Shown piece by piece: positions 8,693-16,766 of a stretch of 64,000 bases of DNA. Every line of letters starts with the position of its first letter. Within the stretch, counting starts at the first letter, position 1. Where the stretch lies: assembly GCF_000718785.1 (NCBI RefSeq), contig NZ_JOCA01000006.1:310001-374000 (forward strand). The letters run 5' to 3'. The notes beneath the pieces were generated by a model. It was not told where the DNA came from. It did not search any database and worked only from the letters and a program-made list of their open reading frames with translations. The position numbers and the translations under genes are program-made. Origin of the DNA: Streptomyces sp. NRRL WC-3626. GTDB lineage: Bacteria; Actinomycetota; Actinomycetes; Streptomycetales; Streptomycetaceae.

Positions 8693-9787
8693 CTACGCCC
8701 CGTCGTGCGGCGGCTCGTCGTCCCCCGCGGCCGGCTTCGGCGGCGGCGCCGACGTGAACCCGCCGAAGCCGCGACGGACCCGCCCGCCCAGATCCCCCGC
8801 ACCACCCGCGATATCACTGACCAGCTTCATCAGCGGATCCTTCGAGCCACGCACATCCCCCGCGTAACTACTCGCCGACTCCCGCCAGGAATCCCGCACC
8901 GACGCGTCCTTGTCCTCCTCGCGGCGCGGATAGTGCCCGTCCATGATCCGCTGGAAGTCACGGGACGCCGCCCACTTCTTCAGCTCCGCCGCCCGCACCG
9001 TGGTGAACGGGTGCGAACGGGGCAGCACGTTCAGGATCTTCAGCACGGAGTCGCGCAGATCCCCGCCCGCCTCGTACTCCTCGGCCTGCTCCAGGAACGC
9101 GTCCACGTTCATCTCGTGCAGATGGTTGCCGCCCGCGATCTTCATCAGGCCGCGCATCGAGGCCTGTACGTCCTGGCCGACCAGCAGCCCCGCACGGTCC
9201 GCCGACAGCTCCGACTTGCGGAACCACTCCCGCAGCGCGGTCACGATCGCCATGATCGCGACATTGCCGAGCGGGATCCACGCGACGCGGACCGCCAGCG
9301 ACGTCAGGAAGAGCAGGATCGTCCGGTACACCGCGTGCCCGGACAGCGCGTGCCCGACCTCGTGCCCGACGACCGCCCGCATCTCCTCCTCGTCGAGGAG
9401 CTCCACCAGACCCGTGGTCACCACGATGATCGGCTCGTCCAGGCCGATGCACATCGCGTTCGGATTCGGGTCCTGCTTGACGTACATCGGCGGGACCTTC
9501 TCCAGGTCCAGGATGTAGCAGGCGTCCCGCAGCATGTCGTTGAGATGCGCGAACTGCCGGTCCGAGACCCGCACCGAGTCGGACAGGAACAGCAGCCGCA
9601 GACTGCGCTCGGGCAGCAGACCGCTCAGCGCCTTGAACACCGTGTCGAAACCGGTCAGCTTGCGCAGCGCCACCAGCGCGGAACGGTCCGCCGGATGCTC
9701 GTACGCGCGCGTGGAGATCCCGGGGAAGCGCCTGCGCTGCCTGCTCGGCACGCTCTCGTGCCCGTTGTGCTGATGGCCGTCGGACAT
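8693..9787 (-). CDS. M48-family membrane metallopeptidase (HtpX/Ste24-like)
   Basis: Zinc endopeptidase, probably membrane-associated and acting in protein quality control. The zinc motif HEVGH lies at residues 142-146 and the third ligand is Glu193 in ELSADRAGLL (the ExxxD pattern of M48). A hydrophobic segment follows the motif (TILLFLTSLAVRVAWIPLG). Length is 364 residues. The N-terminal 35 residues are His/Arg-rich and hydrophilic; the C-terminal 50 residues are a flexible Gly/Pro-rich tail. ATG 9787 follows a GGGGGA-type ribosome site. The gene stands alone between a dispersed repeat and a small membrane ORF. Confidence 0.9.
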   Translation of the reverse strand: MSDGHQHNGHESVPSRQRRRFPGISTRAYEHPADRSALVALRKLTGFDTVFKALSGLLPERSLRLLFLSDSVRVSDRQFAHLNDMLRDACYILDLEKVPPMYVKQDPNPNAMCIGLDEPIIVVTTGLVELLDEEEMRAVVGHEVGHALSGHAVYRTILLFLTSLAVRVAWIPLGNVAIMAIVTALREWFRKSELSADRAGLLVGQDVQASMRGLMKIAGGNHLHEMNVDAFLEQAEEYEAGGDLRDSVLKILNVLPRSHPFTTVRAAELKKWAASRDFQRIMDGHYPRREEDKDASVRDSWRESASSYAGDVRGSKDPLMKLVSDIAGGAGDLGGRVRRGFGGFTSAPPPKPAAGDDEPPHDGA

Positions 9788-9928
9788 GTATCCCCCATGT
9801 GCGTCTGGTGACCCCTCGCGGCCCCTGGTGCGGCCCTTGCGCGTCCCCCGCGGCGAAGCCCAGCCTAGGCGGAGTTACCTTGGACGGGCAGTGCCGGACG
9901 AACGGGACGGCCGAGGAGGTGCGAGATC

Positions 9929-10018
9929 TTGATCCGGGTGCTTCTGGTCGTGATGCTGGTGGGCTGCGCGCTCACCGCGTGGTTCCTGCTGCGCGGCTAC
10001 AGCCGGAAGGACGACTGA
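9929..10018 (+). CDS. 29-residue single-span mini protein
   Basis: A TTG start at 9929 sits 9 bases after AGGAGG (9914-9919) and opens a 29-codon frame ending TGA at 10016. The product is IRVLLVVMLVGCALTAWFLL followed by a basic/acidic tail RGYSRKDD: one hydrophobic span with a charged cytoplasmic end. The good ribosome site and clear span make it likely real. Function is unknown; it could be a small modulator of a membrane partner. Confidence 0.55.
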   Translation: MIRVLLVVMLVGCALTAWFLLRGYSRKDD

Positions 10019-10060
10019 GCGGCGCGGAAGGTTCCTGACGTCCTCCCGTCGGCCCTCCTG

Positions 10061-10126
10061 TCCGCCCTCGCGTCCGTTCCCCCCGTCCGCCCTCGCGTCC
10101 GTTCCCCCCGTCCGTCCTCGCGTCCG
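10061..10126 (+). repeat. 25-bp tandem repeat, about 2.6 copies
   Basis: The unit TCCGCCCTCGCGTCCGTTCC plus CCCCG repeats at 10061, 10086 and (partial, one change) 10111. It fills the gap between two mini membrane-protein genes and has no open frame that looks coding. Confidence 0.8.
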
Positions 10127-10222
10127 CCCGGAACGGCGGAGTCGGCGTGATCGCCGCGAAGGCCCCCGCATACGATGAGGCCACGTCTTTATCCCGCCCA
10201 CACGCGATAGGTCCTGCCGAAG

Positions 10223-10387
10223 ATGAGCATCCACAGCGCCGCTGCCCAGTTCGCCACCCTTGCCGCCGAGGGCGGAGAGCACAGTGGCAACCACGAAAGC
10301 CTCAACCCCGCCCTGGTCGGCGGTGGAGCCCTGTTCATCCTGCTGCTCCTGCTCTGGATCACCACCCGCTTCAACCGCGACCGCTGA
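10223..10387 (+). CDS. 54-residue single-span membrane protein
   Basis: ATG 10223 to TGA 10385-10387. The product [20 protein letters not shown] continues to a C-terminal hydrophobic span ([20 protein letters not shown]) and a basic end RFNRDR, an N-out/C-in arrangement by the positive-inside rule. The gene is 61 bases before nadD, and I recall a similar small gene just before nadD in other Streptomyces. No Shine-Dalgarno is evident. Function unknown. Confidence 0.7.
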   Translation: MSIHSAAAQFATLAAEGGEHSGNHESLNPALVGGGALFILLLLLWITTRFNRDR

Positions 10388-10448
10388 GCCCGGGGACGGC
10401 CGCCCTGGCGGACGGGGTCCCCGGGCGGGGCCGGTAGGGTCTGCACGC

Positions 10449-11087
10449 ATGGGAGAGCAGGACATGCCTACCGGCCCCGGCAGCGGCCCGTCCCGGCAGG
10501 GCAGACGCCGTCTCGGCGTGATGGGCGGCACCTTCGACCCGATCCACCACGGGCACCTGGTGGCCGCCAGCGAGGTCGCCGCGCAGTACGGCCTCGACGA
10601 GGTGGTGTTCGTTCCCACCGGCCAGCCGTGGCAGAAGAGCCACCGCGCGGTGTCCCCCGCCGAGGACCGCTATCTGATGACGGTCATCGCGACCGCCGAG
10701 AACCCGCAGTTCTCGGTCAGCCGCATCGACATCGACCGCGGCGGTGCCACCTACACCGTGGACACCCTGCGCGACCTGCGCGCGCTCAACCCGGACAGCG
10801 ACCTGTTCTTCATCACGGGCGCCGACGCCCTCGCCCAGATCCTCACCTGGCGCGACAGCGAGGAACTGTTCTCCCTGGCGCACTTCATCGGCGTGACCCG
10901 GCCCGGCCACCATCTGACCGACGCCGGTCTCCCCGAGGGAGGGGTCTCGCTCGTCGAGGTTCCCGCCCTCGCCATCTCCTCGACGGACTGCCGTGCGAGA
11001 GTCGCCAAGGGAGAACCCGTCTGGTACCTGGTGCCGGACGGCGTCGTGCGCTACATCGACAAGCGCGACCTGTACCGCGGCGAGTGA
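10449..11087 (+). CDS. nadD: Nicotinate-nucleotide adenylyltransferase
   Basis: Transfers AMP from ATP to nicotinate mononucleotide, the penultimate step of NAD synthesis. The 212-residue protein has the nucleotidyltransferase [12 protein letters not shown] loop (the HxGH motif) after a short basic N-terminus, VPTGQPWQK for substrate binding, [12 protein letters not shown], and the ISSTDCR motif that replaces ISSTxIR. ATG 10449 is 8 bases after TAGGGT (10435-10440) with no ribosome site; an upstream in-frame extension into the mini-gene is therefore rejected. It heads the run nadD-LCP-rsfS-phosphatase, common in actinobacteria. Confidence 0.94.
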   Translation: MGEQDMPTGPGSGPSRQGRRRLGVMGGTFDPIHHGHLVAASEVAAQYGLDEVVFVPTGQPWQKSHRAVSPAEDRYLMTVIATAENPQFSVSRIDIDRGGATYTVDTLRDLRALNPDSDLFFITGADALAQILTWRDSEELFSLAHFIGVTRPGHHLTDAGLPEGGVSLVEVPALAISSTDCRARVAKGEPVWYLVPDGVVRYIDKRDLYRGE

Positions 11088-11103
11088 GCCGAGAGGGGCA
11101 CCG

Positions 11104-12816
11104 GTGAACGACCGATACGACGCGGGATACGGGGCCGACGGGGGCGCCCCGTACGAACTCGTCGGCTACGACGAGTACGGCCGACCCGTCTACCGCCAGG
11201 CCACGGACCAGCAGGCCCAGCAGTACGACGCCTACCAGCAGCAGGGCTACGGCTACGACCCGTACCGGACGGGCGGCCACCAGCAGCCCGGGTACGACCC
11301 CTACGGCACCGGGGCGGGCGCCCCGCAGCAGCCGCAGGCACCGTCGTACGACTCCTACGACTCCTACGGGGCCCAGCAGGGCACGCAGCAGGACGGCCGG
11401 AGCGGCCAGGACGCCCCGTACGACCCCTACGGGCAGCTCGGACAGACCGGGCAGCAGCCCCCCGTCACCGAGCAGACCGCGCACATCCCGCAGCAGCCCG
11501 GACCGGCCGGCGACGATCAGGAACCCGACGGGTCCGCGCCGGAGTACCGCACCGAGCAGTTCGCCTTCGTCGAGGAGCCCGACGGCGACTCCGAGGACGT
11601 CATCGACTGGATGCAGTTCACGGAGAACCGCACCGAGCGCCGCGAGGAGGCCAAGCGCCGCGCCCGCAGCCGGATCATCGCCCTCGCCGTGGTGTTCGCC
11701 CTGGTCGCGGCCGGTGGCGTCGGCTACCTCTGGTACGCGGGGAAGCTCCCGGGAGTGTCCGATTCCGGCACCGGCACGGGCACCACGACGGCCGCCGGAG
11801 CGCAGAAGCGGGACGTCGTCGTCGTCCATCTGCACGACACCACCAACGGCGGCACCGCCACCGCCCTGCTCGTCGACAACACCACCACCGAACAGGGCAC
11901 CACCGTCCTGCTGCCCAACTCCCTCGCCCTCACCGGCGACGACGGCTCCACCACCACGCTCGCCAAGTCCGTCGAGGACGACGGCTCCGAGGGCACCAGG
12001 ACCGCCCTCGACACCGTCCTCGGCACCGACATCGAGGGCAGCTGGCGGCTGGACACCCCCTTCCTGCTCACCCTCGTCGACCTCGTCGGCAACATCGAGG
12101 TCGACACCGACACCGACGTGCCCGACCCGGACGCCAAGAAGAAGGGCGAGGCACCCCTGGTCAAGAAGGGGAAGGGCCAGACCCTCAGCGGCAAGATGGC
12201 CGTCGCCTACGCCACCCACCGCGGCTCGGGCGAGGACCAGAACGCCCAACTGGAGCGGTTCGGTCAGGTCATGCACGGCGTGCTGCGCAAGATGACCTCC
12301 GACCCGGACGCCGCCACCGTCACCGTGCAGACCCTCGGCCAGATCCTCGAGCCGCCGCTCACCGACAAGGACCTGGGCGCCTTCCTCGCCCGGCTCTCCG
12401 AGCGCGCCAAGGGCGGCGACCACAAGAGCGCGCTGCTGCCCGTCCAGGAGGACGGCACGCTCACCGCCGAGGCCAGTGACAGCGTCGTCAAGGACGTCCT
12501 CGGCGGCACCGCGAAGAGCCCCGACAAGAACGCCGCCGTCAGCGTCTCCGTACGCAACGCCACCGGTACGAAGGACAACACCGAGAAGGCCCGCGTGGTG
12601 CTCCTCAACGGCGGCTTCACCTTCCGGGACGCGGGCGCCGCCGGCGCCGCCGAGGCGTCCTCCGAGGTGGTCTACGCGGACGCCGCCGACAAGGAGAACG
12701 CCACCGAGGTCGCCAAGACCCTGGGGCTGCCCGCCGACTCCGTCAGCAAGGGCAAGACCTCCGCGAACGCCCGCGTCTCCGTCGTCCTCGGCCAGGACTA
12801 CGAACCCGGCTCCTAG
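11104..12816 (+). CDS. LCP/LytR_C family membrane protein with long low-complexity N-terminus
   Basis: A 570-residue protein of the LytR-CpsA-Psr type. Residues 1-180 are disordered and rich in Tyr, Gln, Gly and Pro, followed by a basic stop-transfer-like stretch and one span (RIIALAVVFALVAAGGVGYL). The outer part has an LCP-like core with DVVVVHLHD, GTTVLLPNSL and MAVAYATHRGSGEDQNAQLERF, then a C-terminal LytR_C domain (VSVRNATGT ... VVLGQDY). LCP enzymes attach glycopolymers to peptidoglycan; here the usual IPRDT-like catalytic segment reads LLPNSL, so transferase activity is doubtful. GTG 11104 has a GAGAGGGG site. It lies between nadD and rsfS. Confidence 0.82.
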   Translation: MNDRYDAGYGADGGAPYELVGYDEYGRPVYRQATDQQAQQYDAYQQQGYGYDPYRTGGHQQPGYDPYGTGAGAPQQPQAPSYDSYDSYGAQQGTQQDGRSGQDAPYDPYGQLGQTGQQPPVTEQTAHIPQQPGPAGDDQEPDGSAPEYRTEQFAFVEEPDGDSEDVIDWMQFTENRTERREEAKRRARSRIIALAVVFALVAAGGVGYLWYAGKLPGVSDSGTGTGTTTAAGAQKRDVVVVHLHDTTNGGTATALLVDNTTTEQGTTVLLPNSLALTGDDGSTTTLAKSVEDDGSEGTRTALDTVLGTDIEGSWRLDTPFLLTLVDLVGNIEVDTDTDVPDPDAKKKGEAPLVKKGKGQTLSGKMAVAYATHRGSGEDQNAQLERFGQVMHGVLRKMTSDPDAATVTVQTLGQILEPPLTDKDLGAFLARLSERAKGGDHKSALLPVQEDGTLTAEASDSVVKDVLGGTAKSPDKNAAVSVSVRNATGTKDNTEKARVVLLNGGFTFRDAGAAGAAEASSEVVYADAADKENATEVAKTLGLPADSVSKGKTSANARVSVVLGQDYEPGS

Positions 12817-12822
12817 TTGTCT

Positions 12823-12860
12823 CCGGGCGCACCCTCTCTTGTCGCGTGGGGTGCGCCCGG
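12823..12860 (+). terminator. Hairpin after the LCP gene
   Basis: Perfect 12-bp inverted repeat CCGGGCGCACCC (12823-12834) and its complement (12849-12860) with a 14-base loop, 7 bases after the stop codon. A TTGACA at 12876-12881 just beyond could be the -35 of a promoter for rsfS. Confidence 0.7.
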
Positions 12861-12910
12861 CGGTCCGTGAGACCCTTGACAGCAAGTGTCCGCCGACCGA
12901 AAGCCTCGCA

Positions 12911-13354
12911 GTGACCGCAACCGACCGTTCCATCGAGCTCGTCACCGCCGCCGCCCAGGCGGCCGCCGACAAGCTCGCGCACGACATCGTCGCCTACGAC
13001 GTCAGTGACGTGCTGTCCATCACCGACGCCTTCCTGCTCGCCTCCGCGCCCAACGACCGTCAGGTCAAGTCCATCGTCGACGAGATCGAGGAGCGGCTCA
13101 GCAAGGAGCTCGGCGCCAAGCCGGTCCGCCGCGAGGGCGACCGCGAGGCCCGCTGGGTGCTGCTCGACTACGTCGACATCGTCGTCCACGTCCAGCACAG
13201 CGAGGAGCGCGTCTTCTACGCCCTGGAGCGGCTGTGGAAGGACTGCCCCGAGCTGGAGCTGCCCGAGGAGGCCAAGGCCACCCGCGGCAAGGCCGCCGAG
13301 CACGCCAAGCTCCAGGAGGCCGAGGAGGCCGCGCAGACCGGCGGTGAGTGGTGA
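12911..13354 (+). CDS. rsfS: Ribosomal silencing factor RsfS
   Basis: Binds ribosomal protein uL14 and blocks subunit joining when nutrients are short. The 147-residue product has the RsfS signatures VSDVLSITDAFLLASAPNDRQVKSI, REGDREARWVLLDYVDIVVHVQ and EERVFYALERLW, followed by an acidic, charged tail of about 40 residues. GTG 12911 gives the usual family start just before the conserved ATDRSIELV. Its stop overlaps the phosphatase start (GTGA), so the two are translationally coupled. Membership in the nadD cluster is conserved in many bacteria. Confidence 0.93.
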   Translation: MTATDRSIELVTAAAQAAADKLAHDIVAYDVSDVLSITDAFLLASAPNDRQVKSIVDEIEERLSKELGAKPVRREGDREARWVLLDYVDIVVHVQHSEERVFYALERLWKDCPELELPEEAKATRGKAAEHAKLQEAEEAAQTGGEW

Positions 13355-14019
13355 GCGCCACGGGTGAGGTGAGCGGGTCCGCGCGCCGGGGCCGCCGCGT
13401 CATCCTGTGGCGGCACGGCCAGACGTCCTGGAACGTGGAGCGCCGCTTCCAGGGCTCCACGGACGTGGAGCTCACCGAGACCGGCGTCGCCCAGGCGCGC
13501 CGGTCCGCGCGTCTGCTCGCGGGGCTGAAGCCCGACGCGATCGTCGCCTCCGACCTGCGGCGGGCCGCGGCCACCGCCGCCGAGCTCGCCGCGCTCACCG
13601 GCCTCGGCGTCATCCACGAGGAGGCGCTGCGGGAGACCTACGCGGGCGTCTGGCAGGGCCTGACGCACGACGAGATCATCGCCAGGCACGGCGACGAGTA
13701 CGCCGCGTGGAAGCGCGGTGAGCCGGTCCGCAGGGGCGGCGGTGAACTCGAGACCGAGGTCGCCGACCGCGCCGCCCCCGTGGTGCTGCGGTACGTCGAG
13801 AAGCTCCCGGAGGACGGCACGCTCGTCGTGGTCAGCCACGGCGGCACCATCCGCACCACCATCGGCCGGCTGCTGGGACTCGACCCGCGCAGCTGGGAGA
13901 GCCTGGGCGGTCTCACCAACTGCTGCTGGTCCGTCCTCGGCGAGGGCGCCCGCGGCTGGCGGCTGCTCGAGCACAACGCCGGCACCCTGCCGGAACCGGT
14001 GCTCGGCGACGACGACTGA
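13351..14019 (+). CDS. Histidine phosphatase (phosphoglycerate-mutase-like)
   Basis: Member of the histidine phosphatase superfamily. The RHG motif that carries the phospho-accepting His is LWRHGQTSWNVERRFQGSTD near residue 21; further family elements are ASDLRRAAATA, the ETYAGVWQGLTHDEI segment with its acid residue, and the second His in VVSHGGTIRTT. Length 222 residues fits. It overlaps the rsfS stop by four bases; a GTG one codon earlier is an alternative. Substrate is uncertain: many cofactor-independent mutase homologues next to rsfS are broad phosphatases. Confidence 0.9.
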   Translation: MSATGEVSGSARRGRRVILWRHGQTSWNVERRFQGSTDVELTETGVAQARRSARLLAGLKPDAIVASDLRRAAATAAELAALTGLGVIHEEALRETYAGVWQGLTHDEIIARHGDEYAAWKRGEPVRRGGGELETEVADRAAPVVLRYVEKLPEDGTLVVVSHGGTIRTTIGRLLGLDPRSWESLGGLTNCCWSVLGEGARGWRLLEHNAGTLPEPVLGDDD

Positions 14020-14150
14020 CGGCGCCGCGATCCGGCCCCGGGACGCCCCGGGACCCGGATTTCACTTTCCGGCAGGTCGCAGGCTAAAGTTCTTCTTGTT
14101 CGCCCCGCCGAGCGGGAAGAACACCAGGAAGCCGCCCAGCGTGGCAACCA

Positions 14151-14223
14151 GGGGCTATAGCTCAGTTGGTAGAGCGCCTGCATGGCATGCAGGAGGTCAG
14201 GAGTTCAATTCTCCTTAGCTCCA
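14151..14223 (+). tRNA. tRNA-Ala (anticodon GGC)
   Basis: A 73-base cloverleaf. The acceptor stem GGGGCTA pairs with TAGCTCC and includes the G3:U70 pair that marks alanine tRNA. The D arm is GCTCAGTTGGTAGAGC, the anticodon stem CCTGC/GCAGG encloses loop ATGGCAT (anticodon GGC), and the T arm is AGGAG-TTCAATT-CTCCT. CCA is not encoded. An identical gene lies at 14970-15042. Confidence 0.97.
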
Positions 14224-14230
14224 CATGACG

Positions 14231-14264
14231 AAGATCCCGCCTCCCGCCAGGGAGGCGGGATCTT
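14231..14264 (+). terminator. Intrinsic terminator of the first tRNA-Ala
   Basis: A perfect 15-bp hairpin, AAGATCCCGCCTCCC (14231-14245) with its complement (14250-14264) and a GCCA loop, followed by TCGTTG. It begins 7 bases after the tRNA. Confidence 0.88.
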
Positions 14265-14425
14265 TCGTTGTCCGCCGTTGAGCGGCAGGGTCCCGGCACG
14301 CGTATAGCTCTGCGAGGCGTCGAGCCGTGTCCCGACCGGTACAACGGCGTCGCTGACCGTGTCGGCCCGGTCGTGGCAGAATCAAACGGCCGGAAGGGGG
14401 CGCGGCCCGACGGGAGGGAGTTGTG

Positions 14426-14599
14426 ATGCCTGCGAGCATCCTCGAGGGGGTCGACCACCTCCTCGGAGCGGTGTCGACGCCACGGACCTCGACCCGGCTC
14501 GGCTGCCCTTCCTGCGGTTCCGCGCACATCGCCCAGGTACTCGGCGACAACGGAGGGATCTCCTACGTGTGCACGGCCTGCGGCCACAGCTGGAGCTGA
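14426..14599 (+). CDS. 57-residue zinc-ribbon protein
   Basis: ATG 14426 follows GGAGGGAG (14413-14420). The product has two CxxC knuckles, LGCPSCGSAH and YVCTACGHSWS, spaced by about 20 residues: a one-zinc ribbon like those in transcription or RNA-binding factors. The N-terminal 30 residues are unremarkable. It is followed 3 bases later by another small CxxC protein, so the two form an operon, and both sit between two identical tRNA-Ala genes. Function unknown. Confidence 0.75.
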   Translation: MPASILEGVDHLLGAVSTPRTSTRLGCPSCGSAHIAQVLGDNGGISYVCTACGHSWS

Positions 14600-14602
14600 C
14601 CG

Positions 14603-14836
14603 ATGGGTGCACACAGGCGGAAGTGCGACTGGTGCGGCAGCGGGACGCCGATCGTACGGGACATGGAGCCGATCAATCCCGACTACCAGTACTGGTGCGA
14701 GGAATGCGCGCGGGCGCTGATCATAAAAGGCGACCCCATCGAGACGTACCGGGAACTCGAGGGGGAGCCGATCTACGGCCGGCTGCTGGAAGAGCACTGC
14801 ACACTCAAACGCTTCTATTCGTTCGTGACCGCCTAG
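14603..14836 (+). CDS. 77-residue zinc-binding protein
   Basis: Starts 3 bases after the preceding stop, so probably coupled. Two CxxC pairs, RKCDWCGSG and YWCEECARA, indicate a zinc ribbon; the rest is RDMEPINPDYQ between the knuckles and a charged tail ending LEEHCTLKRFYSFVTA. Codons such as ATA AAA and TTC TAT are less GC-biased than those of its neighbours, hinting at a different history. I do not recognise the family and cannot assign a function. Confidence 0.75.
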   Translation: MGAHRRKCDWCGSGTPIVRDMEPINPDYQYWCEECARALIIKGDPIETYRELEGEPIYGRLLEEHCTLKRFYSFVTA

Positions 14837-14969
14837 TCCGACAGCGCCGGGCCCTCGGAAACGGGCATTTCGGGACATGGGCGAGTGGGGCGAAACCGAT
14901 TTGGTGTTGAGCCGGGTCGACCGTGTAAAGTTGGCGAAGCCGCCGGGGAAACCAGGCGGAGCAGCGCGA

Positions 14970-15042
14970 GGGGCTATAGCTCAGTTGGTAGAGCGCCTGC
15001 ATGGCATGCAGGAGGTCAGGAGTTCAATTCTCCTTAGCTCCA
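14970..15042 (+). tRNA. tRNA-Ala (anticodon GGC), second copy
   Basis: Base-for-base the same as the gene at 14151-14223, including the G3:U70 pair and the unencoded CCA. The two copies lie 746 bases apart on the same strand. Confidence 0.97.
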
Positions 15043-15050
15043 CAGAAGTA

Positions 15051-15084
15051 GAGGGCGGATCATCCGAAAGGATGCTCCGCCCTC
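15051..15084 (+). terminator. Intrinsic terminator of the second tRNA-Ala
   Basis: GAGGGCGGA (15051-15059) pairs with TCCGCCCTC (15076-15084); after one mismatch CATCC pairs with GGATG around a GAAA tetraloop. It starts 8 bases after the tRNA and differs in sequence from the first tRNA's terminator. Confidence 0.85.
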
Positions 15085-15155
15085 ACTGCTTGTTCCCGAC
15101 CCCGCCCCCGGCCCCGGACCGTCCCGGACCGCCGTGGCGGCCCGGGACCCGGGTG

Positions 15156-16766
15156 CTAGCGGCCCAGGGCGCGCCGGCCGCGCCCCTGCGAGAGCACCGG
15201 CAGATTGCGCGACGGCGCCTTCGCCTGCGGCGACTCGTCCTCGATGCGCAGCGCCAGCGCCGGGCAGCGGCGCACCGCCCGCAGCGCCTTCGCCTCGGCG
15301 AAACGCGGCACCTGTGCCTGAGCCACCGTCGGGAAGCCGTCCGCGCCGAGCTGGAACACCTCCGGGAGGATGTCCGCGCACAGGCCGTGGCCGCGGCACA
15401 GCGTCCAGTCGACGTAGATCTTCTGGCGGCTGGGGCCGTTCTCCTCGCCTCCTCCGCCCGGGATGCCCGTAGGGGCCCTGCCCCCCTCGAAGAGCGGCAG
15501 AACGCCCGCCACGGGCCGTCCGCAGCCGTTTCCGAGGACATGGGCGGCGAGGTCGTCGGTGAACGCCTTGACGGTCGACTCCAGGAACATCGCTGAGCCG
15601 TCCGGGTGCGAACACGCCCCGCGCCGCTTCACGTTCTTCGCGACCTGCTTGACCGCCTCCAGGGCGGCGGGGCCGCCGCCGTTGAGGATGTCCTCCAGGC
15701 CGCGCGCGGCGGCCGGCAGCCCCAGATAGCAGGGGCCGCACTGGCCGGCGCTCTCCTCCGCCAGCCACTGGGCGACCCGCAGCGACTCGCCCAGCGGACA
15801 GGTGTCCTGACTGATCGGCAGGATCGCGCCGGCGCCGAGCGCACCGCCCACCGCGTCCAGGGAGTTACGGGAGACGATCGCCTCGTTGACGGTCGCCGCG
15901 TCGATCCACTTGCCGTGGTAACCGCCCGTCAGCACCCCCTGCGGCACCGGCGGGGCGCCGGCGAGCTGGAGGATGTAGCGCAGCGGCACACCCGTCGGCG
16001 CCTCGATGACCATGGGGCGGGCCACCGCACCCGACACCGTGAGCATCACGGTGCCCGGTTCGTCGTACAGGCCGGTGTTGCCGTAGCGCTCCGGGCCCAT
16101 ACGGGCGGCGATGGCCAGCTGGGCGAAGGTCTCGGCGTTGGACAGCAGCGTGGGCGCGCCGCCGACGCCGTTCTTCGAGGCGCTGGTCTTGCGGCCCGGC
16201 GGGACGGCCGGACCGCCGTCGATGGAGCGGATCAGGGAGGCCGCCGCGCCCGTGACCATACGGACCGGGTTGCGCTGCACGCGGGCGCGCAGCGCGGAGC
16301 GGCGGCCGTTGTTCAGGCCGCGTTCGGCGAGCGCGGCCTCCATGGACCGCTGGGTGGACTCCCGGGTGACCCCCACCACGAGCGTGCGGGCACCCATGGC
16401 CTCGGCGCACAGCAGCGCGCCGTCCAGGATGAGATGAGGGGCACGGTTGATCAGCACCGTGTCCTTGCGGCAGGCCGGTTCGTCCTCGCTTCCGTTGACG
16501 ACGACGACCGGCCGGACACCGCGCTTGATCGCCGTCTCGGCGACCGAGCGCAGCTTCTTGTGGAAGGGGAACCCCGCGCCGCCTCGGCCCCTGAGGTTGA
16601 TGCGTTCGGCGAGCTGCGCGAGCTGCTCACCGCCCAGGGGCTCCAGCGGCCCGTGCACCTTGAGGTGCATGGGCAGATCGAGCCGGTCGACAAGGTCGAA
16701 GCCCGACGTGAGCTGGGGAAGCCCGACCACGCGGACTTCGGGTACGTCGGGCAGGGCCTCGTTCAC
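15156..16766 (-). CDS. NuoF-like flavo-iron-sulfur protein fused to a ferredoxin
   Basis: A 536-residue electron-transfer protein. Residues 1 to about 400 match the 51-kDa NADH dehydrogenase subunit fold: LRGRGGAGFPFHKK (FMN/NAD region), VVVNGSEDEPACRKD, GGAPTLLSNAETFA, and the 4Fe-4S ligands in AGQCGPCYLG with a later Cys in RRGACSHPDGS. The C-terminal 90 residues are a ferredoxin with CRGHGLC and a later RRCPAL, the CX5C...C pattern of single-cluster 3Fe-4S or 4Fe-4S ferredoxins. GTG 16766 overlaps the stop of the upstream membrane protein (GTGA), so both are made together. Probably passes electrons between a nicotinamide or ferredoxin pool and the membrane partner; direction and acceptor unknown. 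Confidence 0.85.
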   Translation of the reverse strand: MNEALPDVPEVRVVGLPQLTSGFDLVDRLDLPMHLKVHGPLEPLGGEQLAQLAERINLRGRGGAGFPFHKKLRSVAETAIKRGVRPVVVVNGSEDEPACRKDTVLINRAPHLILDGALLCAEAMGARTLVVGVTRESTQRSMEAALAERGLNNGRRSALRARVQRNPVRMVTGAAASLIRSIDGGPAVPPGRKTSASKNGVGGAPTLLSNAETFAQLAIAARMGPERYGNTGLYDEPGTVMLTVSGAVARPMVIEAPTGVPLRYILQLAGAPPVPQGVLTGGYHGKWIDAATVNEAIVSRNSLDAVGGALGAGAILPISQDTCPLGESLRVAQWLAEESAGQCGPCYLGLPAAARGLEDILNGGGPAALEAVKQVAKNVKRRGACSHPDGSAMFLESTVKAFTDDLAAHVLGNGCGRPVAGVLPLFEGGRAPTGIPGGGGEENGPSRQKIYVDWTLCRGHGLCADILPEVFQLGADGFPTVAQAQVPRFAEAKALRAVRRCPALALRIEDESPQAKAPSRNLPVLSQGRGRRALGR

